Of a stretch of DNA of 64,000 bases, positions 58,160-64,000 are shown one piece after another. The notes below the pieces were generated by a model that made no database searches, had not been told where the DNA came from, and worked only from the letters and a program-made list of their open reading frames with translations. Position 1 is the first letter of the stretch. Each line of letters begins with the position of its first letter. This stretch comes from Mauremys mutica. Its lineage: Eukaryota > Chordata > Testudines > Geoemydidae. The stretch lies in assembly GCF_020497125.1 (NCBI RefSeq), contig NC_059075.1, positions 33,950,003-34,014,002 of the forward strand, given 5' to 3'. Made by a program: the position numbers and the translations under genes.

Positions 58160-59640
58160 TTGTTTTCAGGCTGCCCTCATAGGTTGCTCCAGTAAGGGGT
58201 GGCCATTGTACTTTAACCCAAGGCCCAAAGGCATTACAGGGTTGGCAGGTGATCGATGAGTGGCTTATCAGTGTCCAATTCTATACCAGCTGTAGGAGTC
58301 TATCATCACAGTGTATGGTCCCACCACCACCACCAACGATACAGCTTCAGATAATTTTTACCAGCAACTGCAGATAATCCTTAATGAAACCCTGAGAAGA
58401 GATGTCATCATGATCCTGGGAAACTATAATGTGAAGGTAGGAAAGTACCCTGGTAAGTACACTCCGGAAGTTTGGTATTGGACAGAAGAACATGAACAGG
58501 CAGCAACTGCTGGAATTTGCAGCTGCCGTGACAATGGAGATTGCTGATATGCTCTTCTGTTACCCACAGACTCACAATAAGATCTGGCATAACCCAGTTG
58601 GTTTCACTAGATCTGTTGGCAACTGTGTTCTTGTTAACAATCATTGACAATCAACAGTTTCTGATGTACAAGTTTGTAGAGGTCCTGAACTTGACATGGA
58701 CCATGGGCTTCTGCTGGCAAAAGTGCACCTTCATTTTCAGTGTCAACTAGTTAATAGGCTAAAATTAGTCCAATACAACTAAAAGCTCCTATTAGAACCA
58801 ACCTATCAAACAGGTTTTTGTTTTGAACTCTCAAGGCTATATTGAAGCACCAGAAGTTGCAGTCTCACTCCATTCCTCCATCAAGCCACCGAATAACCTT
58901 GTTTTAACTCATTGGTGCTGACTGCTGCCAGCTTTGGGCTGGGACCTCAGCCCTTCAAAGGTCAGTGATGGATCAGTGAAGAGATGCTTATGGTTCTTGG
59001 AGTTAAGAAAGAAGTGAGACTGCAGGTTGAGTAGTCAAAAATGTGATTGTTGAGAGCAAAAGCAAAGGCCGAATGGGTTCAGTTTTGGAACATTGTCAAG
59101 TCATTGTGTAAGAAAGATAAGGAATCCTGGTGGTCAACTCAAGAAGCCAGTTTAGAACAGGCTGCTTTCAGGGACTATCTCTGCAGCTTCCATTCAACTT
59201 TGCAATGTCTGCAGGGGAAGATAGCACCAGCATGTCCAGTACAGAATCAGGAGGACATCATCAGCCAGGGTCTGCAAGACTAGTTGTATCAATGAGAATA
59301 TAATTGCAATATGCTCCTCAGTTGTCTGCTACTCCTGTCCCTCTTTCACATGGAATGGGGCAGGAAGTTCCAGTAGAGTAACCTTTCTTCATCCATTAAG
59401 AGATCCAAATTGCAGTTTGTAAGTTGAAGTCTGAGAAGGCACCAGGCGTTTGTATCATTACCACTGAGTTGCTGAATGCAGGTAAGATTATTGGAGTATT
59501 GTGTCTGTTCTGAAAATCCTGCACAATCTGATGCCCTAATATCATCCCCAATGGCAGGAAGAAGGGTGTTATTGCCCTTTTTGAACAGAAGCAGAAAAAG
59601 GCTGAGTGTAGCAACTATAGAGGTATTAAATTATTTGTGA
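58160..59640 (+). pseudogene. Decayed LINE: endonuclease and RT fingers
   Basis: Endonuclease traces: VYGPTTTTNDTASDNFYQQL and MILGNYNVKVG near 58300-58440 (GNYN where GDFN is usual), then VCRGPELDMDHGLLLAKVHL near 58670-58740, the SDH-type end. A linker follows (KESWWSTQEASLEQAAFRDY, 59125-59180). Reverse transcriptase fingers appear as KSEKAPGVCIITTELLNAG (59427-59483) and ECSNYRGIKL (59600-59630), the KxGKAPGxDxIxxELL and NYRGI motifs of LINEs. Stops and frameshifts are frequent. The clade (RTE-like or related) is not resolved. Homology stops where the gypsy LTR begins. Confidence 0.75.
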
Positions 59641-59816
59641 TGTCCTGTCCCTTTAAATGTTTGAGCACTCCCCCACCACAGTGCAAAGCCTCATTTTCAT
59701 GTTAGTTTCAGTTTTGCCAGCAGCACAATAAAAGTTACCACAGCAGATAGCTATGTTTCTATCCTGTCCCTCTGTGTCTATGTCTCTCTCCGTCTCTGCT
59801 GGGTCCAAATATAACA
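59641..59816 (+). mobile_element. Probable 5' LTR of the Ty3/gypsy element
   Basis: Begins TGTCCTGTCCC directly after the LINE motif and ends ATATAACA, TG...CA, about 176 bp. AATAAA is at 59727-59732, followed by a CT-rich stretch. Just downstream, ATTGGCAACATGGAC looks like the vertebrate gypsy leader (usual form TTGGCGACG...). The 3' LTR is outside the window, so the call rests on end structure and position. Confidence 0.55.
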
Positions 59817-60269
59817 TATTGGCAACATGGACCTGGTACACCATGAGTGTCCCATGCTCCCAAAGAAAGCAAATAATAATAAAAAATGAAAAAAATTCAC
59901 CTTGAAACAAAAGGTGGAGACTGCTGCTGCATTTTGCTTCAGGTACAGAATTAGCCTGCTAGCAAGAGAGAGGAAGTAGGCAAATAAATAGAGCAAAGGC
60001 GAAGCATTCTGCAACTATTGCTGGAGCAGTTCAAAACGAAACTTGAGGGGGAAGCAAGTAGCCATCTCCGCTGACCATGTGCTAGCAGACAAAGAGAGAA
60101 AAAACACTTTTATCTGCACCGAGAGTCTTTAGGCACCAAAGAAAGTGATCTGTGTTCTGCTGGGTAGACACAGTCACCAGGTGCAGGTAGTGTATAATTA
60201 AAAAATAATCCTGTGGAAGAGAAGATGTCCAAAGGTGTGAAGTCCTCCAGGACAGCAGAGAAATGTCAA
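59817..60269 (+). mobile_element. Gypsy leader and gag-region remnant
   Basis: Sequence between the putative LTR and the inserted LTR-like repeat. No gag motif can be read confidently; several frames have stops. Assigned by position between LTR and pol. Confidence 0.35.
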
Positions 60270-61168
60270 CTTTTGTGGGCAAGCTGTGATGTTATTGACA
60301 TGAACTGTGACTGTATAGATCGTTGTTGCAACCAAGGTCCTATAGTTGCACCAAATCGTATACGAAGGAGGTCAAGTAAAGTGTTTATGAAAAGGTTATG
60401 ATTTGCTGGTTATGATTATGCTATCTGTATGCATGTATCATTTTTGTATTTAAAGTTATAAGTATTGGTTTTATACCTGTTTCAAATGTTGGCTCCTGGG
60501 GTAACGCCCACGAAGTAATCAGCCAGATATGCCATGTAAGATATCTGCAAAAATGTTATAATTTGCCAGATATGATAATCTTGTTTATATGTTTGTATCA
60601 TCATTGTATTATGAGTTATAGATATGTATGTGTGTCTGTATTTCAAACTTGTGCTCTGCTTTTGGGTGACACCCCAGGCAGTTTGGCATCAGCACTGCCT
60701 AGCCAGCTTGATGGCCCATGAAGGACCATCAGCTATACAACTGACCCATTGAGAGAAGGCAGATACACCTTTTGACTCAGCAAGGCATGCAGGGACATGC
60801 CTATGGAGAGAACTCTAAGGCTTCCAAGCCATGTGCTGGGCAGCTTGTGTTTGAAACAAAGGAAGCACAGGCTGCATGGCAAGAGACTATAAAAGGCAGC
60901 TGCATCTTCTCCATTTTGTCTTCAGTCCTGCTTCTGACCTCTGGAGGAATGTGCTTGAAACTGAAGTTCTGAACAAAGGACTGAATGACCTACCCAAGCA
61001 GGGATGTTTGTACTCCAGAGACTTGACTGGTTTAAATCAGCAGTAATCCCATCAAGCCTGAAACAAGACTGAACTAAGAACTTTGCAATTGTTATATGTA
61101 TTTTATTCCATTTAACCAATTTTAACTCTCATCTATATTTCTTTCTTTTCATGAATAAACCTTTAGAT
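60270..61168 (+). mobile_element. LTR-type repeat, second copy of the 1-1345 family
   Basis: Contains a 160-bp tandem duplication: TTATGATTTGCTGG at 60396 recurs as TTATAATTTGCCAG at 60556, with the later TGTATCATTTTTGTATT / TGTATCATCATTGTATT in register. Downstream are a TATA box (CTATAAAAGGC, 60888-60898) and AATAAA (61153-61158) followed by CCTTTAGAT. The first unit matches the complement of about 1100-1270. LTR nature is inferred from promoter and polyadenylation signals. Confidence 0.6.
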
Positions 61169-61486
61169 CAGGCATCGACAACCTTTGGCACGCAGCCTGT
61201 CAGGGAAATCCACTGGTGGGCCGGGCTGGTTTGTTTACCTGCAGAGTCCACAGGTTCAGCCGATCCCAGCGCCCACTGGCCGCGGTTCGCCATTCCAGAC
61301 CAATGGGGGCTGTGGGAAGCGGTGCCAGCCACTGCTTCCTGCTGCCCCCATTGGCCTGGCACAGCGAACTGCGGCCAGTAGGAGCCGTGATCTGCCAAAC
61401 CTGCGGACACGGCAGGTAAACAAACTGGCCTGGCCTGCCCGGGTGCTTACCCTGGTGGGCTGCGGGCCAAAAGTTGCTGATCCCTC
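61169..61486. mobile_element. Non-autonomous hAT element, 318 bp
   Basis: Ends CAGGCATCGACAACCTTTGG and CCAAAAGTTGCTGATCCCT are inverted. Large inner palindrome: GGTTTGTTTACCTGC against GCAGGTAAACAAACTGG and CCAATGGGGGC against GCCCCCATTGG. The target duplication is not clear. Overlapping frames of 67-107 codons on both strands are produced by the palindrome. It shares its ends with 63511-63811 and its body with 51646-51821. Confidence 0.8.
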
Positions 61487-63502
61487 TACTAAATTTTGAA
61501 TCTATCACCAGACATTGTCTCAAGTTCCTCTGGAAGAAACCTTGACTGTTTTGAAGACTTATACAGAAGAAAAGTTAGTCACAAAAGGGGATACTGAAGG
61601 TGAAAATTCAACTAAGATGGGCTATCAGTCATTTTACCCTTGTATGTGATTGAAGGAAAGTGTCCACATCTTGTGGCAGATCTTGGCTTGAAAAGCGTGA
61701 GGTGAACTGGACCAAGATCAAAGACAACAAAAAACACCTCAAAACCCTCAAGAGAAACTGGACAAACACTGCAAACTTTTTGAGAAAGAACTTAGACAAA
61801 TGAGCAACATGTCAGTGAAGCTCACTTTTAAGTCTGATACCCAAAATATTACAAGTTCAGAGTTGTGCCTTACACTCTGAAATCTCTGGTGGAACCACTT
61901 ATAGTGAACATCAGAGTCTTTGTCATCGGTTTCATACAGTGAGTGGGCTATACCCATTGTACCATTGATCAAGAAGGATGGCTCTGTCTAACATTGTGGA
62001 GATTTCAAAGTGACACTGAATCCAGTTTTATGTGCAGAACAGTATCCATTACCTTGTATTGAAGATTTGTTTGCTACTCTTAGTGGGGAACAGTGTTTCA
62101 GTAAACTGGATTTGCTCAGTACATACCTATAAATCTCAAAATCAGCACACAAAAAGGCTTATTTTGTCAGAACAGGTTGCCTTTTGGTATCACAACAGCA
62201 TATGCCTTACCCCAGAAAGCCATGGATTCAGAGGGGACTGAACAGAGTTCAGTGCTATTTGGGTGACATCCTTGTTACAGGAAAGGACCAAGAAGATCAT
62301 CTTCAAAATTTGGATGCTGTCTTGCAACATTTGGAAGACCATGGACTGAGAGTATATTGAGACAAATATGAATTTTTCAAACATTCAGCTGAATACCCTA
62401 GTCATGTAATTGATGCCATGGCATAAGAAAATCACCAGAGAAAGAGAAGGCAGTTCTTCAAGTGCCATCACCAGAGAATGTGTCACAGTTACATTCATTT
62501 TAGCACCACTTAACTACTATGGTAAATTTCTGCCTAATTTGGCAACAGTATACGGCACCTTTACATGAACTGTCACAAGCAAAGAAAAAATGGAAAATGA
62601 CTAAAAAGAGTGTGACTGTGCATTTAAGGAAGCAAAGAAACTGTTGACATCAGTCAAAGTTCTTACGCACTTTGATGCTTCGTGACCATTGCAATCAGCT
62701 TGTGATGCCAATTATGATGAATGAAATGGGTGCAGTACTTTCCCACATTTATCCTAATGGCACAGAGAAACCAATTTCCATTGCATTATGAACACTCACT
62801 ACTCCTGAGAAGAACTATGAGCAAGTAATGTTGAGAGTTTTTCTCTGTCTTTGGAATTCGGAAGTTCCATACCTAGCTGTATGTTAGACATTTTTCCTTG
62901 CTGATAGATCATCACCTGTTACTTTTAGTTTTTGGACTGAAACATAGAATTCTATCATTAGGTGCTGTTTGTATGCAACCATGGGCATTGCTACTTGAAA
63001 CTCATTCCTATACTATTCAATTCCGTAAAGGGAATCAGCCTGGCAATACTGATGGGCTGTCATGCCTGCCATGCCCAAGGTCTTGCTATCCCAAAGAATC
63101 TTTGGACAAAGTGTTCTATCTCAATTTGATGGATAGGTTATCCATTACTAGCACAGATATCAATGATTAAACCTTTAAGGATGATGTGTTTTTTCTTATG
63201 AAGGGAATGGTACTACAAAGTAGTTTTGAATCAAAAGAATCCCCAGTTTACAAAATGAATGTCACATAAATGTGAATAATCTGTAAATCATGGCTGCATC
63301 TCATGGGGAATGTGAGTGATCATCCAAAATCACTTCAATCTCTGGTTTTGGAAGCTCTTCACAAAAGTCATGTTGGCATTGTACAGATGAAAGCCATAGC
63401 CCGGAGTCATGCCTGGTGACCAGGGATAGACCAAAGACATTGAAAGAAAGGCAAAGTGTTGTACTACATGTCAAAAAATTCAGCATGATCCTGGCCCAGA
63501 TC
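61487..63502 (+). pseudogene. Ty3/gypsy pol pseudogene: protease edge, RT, RNase H, integrase start
   Basis: Decayed pol in broken frames. Protease-RT junction: VLKTYTEEKLVTKG-like and SWLEK near 61550-61700. RT: EWAIPIVPLIKKDGSV (61939-61988), YPLPCIEDLFATLSGEQCFS and KLDLLS (62047-62118), then VQCYLGDILVTGKDQEDHLQ (62250-62310), where YLGD replaces the catalytic YLDD. GLRVY, DKYEFF and HVIDAM follow. RNase H: MGAVLSHIYPNGTEKPIS near 62725-62780 and NTDGLSCLP near 63046-63070. Integrase N-terminal: LEALHKSHVGIVQMKAIARS near 63345-63405 with the zinc-finger histidines. Many stops and frameshifts; inactive. Confidence 0.85.
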
Positions 63503-63510
63503 CTCTACAC

Positions 63511-63811
63511 CAGGGGTAGGCAACCTATGGCATGGGTGCTGAACATGGCACGTGAGCTGATTTTCAGTGGCACTCACACTGCCAGGGTCCTGGCCACCGG
63601 TGCAGAGGGCTCTGCATTTTAATTTAATTTTAAATGAAGCTTAAACATTTTAAAAACCTTATTTATTTTACATACAATAGTTTAGTTATATATTATAGAC
63701 TTATAGAAAGAGACCTAAAACGTTAAAACGTATTACTGGCACGCGAAACCTTAGATTAGAGTGAATAAATGAAGACTCTGCACACCACTTCTGAAAGGTT
63801 GCCGACCCCTG
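63511..63811. mobile_element. Non-autonomous hAT element, 301 bp, inside gypsy integrase
   Basis: Ends CAGGGGTAGGCAACCTATGG and AAGGTTGCCGACCCCTG, perfect 8-bp target duplication CTCTACAC (63503-63510 and 63812-63819). The interior is AT-rich in its right half. It splits the gypsy integrase. Confidence 0.95.
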
Positions 63812-63819
63812 CTCTACAC

Positions 63820-64000
63820 CCTTGGTTGTGTCCTCAGACTTCTTGGACATATACTCACATGGACTTTGCTGGACCTTTAGAAGGTTATAGGTCTTTGGTC
63901 GTAGTCAACACCCATTTGAAATGACTAGACATTTTTAGAATTACTTCTACTACAGACACCAAGACCACTGGACATCTTCATACCTTGTTTAGCCAATTTA
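63820..64000 (+). pseudogene. Ty3/gypsy integrase catalytic core, start
   Basis: Continues after the hAT with THMDFAGPLEGYRSLVVVNT (63854-63913), where the D of MDFAGP is the first catalytic aspartate of the DDE triad. A stop then interrupts, followed by IFRITSTTDTKTTGHLHTLF (63931-63990). Runs off the window, so the rest of integrase, the 3' LTR and probably the remaining LINE lie beyond. Confidence 0.85.

Noticed and set aside
61185..61523. Overlapping frames of about 67-107 codons on both strands
   Set aside because: They are mirror products of the large palindrome inside a non-coding hAT element.

Overview
This window looks like intergenic or intronic DNA from a reptile, most likely a turtle. 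The evidence is the repeat content: a CR1 LINE with the turtle-type 3' tail, MIR/CORE-type SINEs, Penelope-like elements (PLEs) with their characteristic palindromic ends, hAT and Harbinger DNA transposons, a Ty3/gypsy element and several solo LTRs. I found no convincing exon of a host protein gene, no tRNA or rRNA gene, and nothing prokaryotic. Nearly all open reading frames are short chance frames; the few with recognisable homology are transposon proteins. Family names come from sequence memory and motif reading, not from a database search.

Layout. 1-1345: LTR-type repeat on the minus strand. 1346-25014: mostly AT-rich single-copy sequence, with scattered SINE fragments, small hAT and palindromic MITE elements, two PLE foldback elements (4982-5194, 11183-11372) and two opposed copies of one LTR-like family (11758-12222 and 16493-16835). 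25015-27092: a 2.1-kb terminal-inverted-repeat element. 27329-28204 and 30031-30516: two solo LTRs. 30517-37190: mostly single-copy sequence. 37500-39735: a CR1 LINE with an internal deletion, interrupted by a PLE that carries a GIY-YIG endonuclease. 40340-42030: a Harbinger transposase pseudogene on the minus strand, split by a hAT element. 42445-42601, 49010-49226 and 49741-49930: three more PLE foldbacks. 54066-55950: a longer PLE with reverse transcriptase and GIY-YIG regions, split by another hAT copy. 58160-59640: a decayed LINE. 59641-64000: a decayed Ty3/gypsy element whose 5' LTR abuts that LINE and which contains two hAT elements and an LTR-like repeat.

How the parts relate. The window is a record of nested insertion, and several events carry clean target-site duplications (8 bp for hAT, 4-5 bp for LTRs, 10-14 bp for PLE-derived elements). 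The most interesting signal is at the PLE ends. Three sequence families of PLE termini each carry what reads as a complete hammerhead-ribozyme layout: short stem I, CUGANGA box, stem II hairpin, GAA, a self-complementary AGCU that could form stem III in a dimer, then a U or C cleavage base and the other stem I strand. Stem I and stem II differ in sequence between families but keep pairing. The same ends, joined head to head without a coding region, make up five small foldback elements, four of which have recognisable 12-14 bp target-site duplications.
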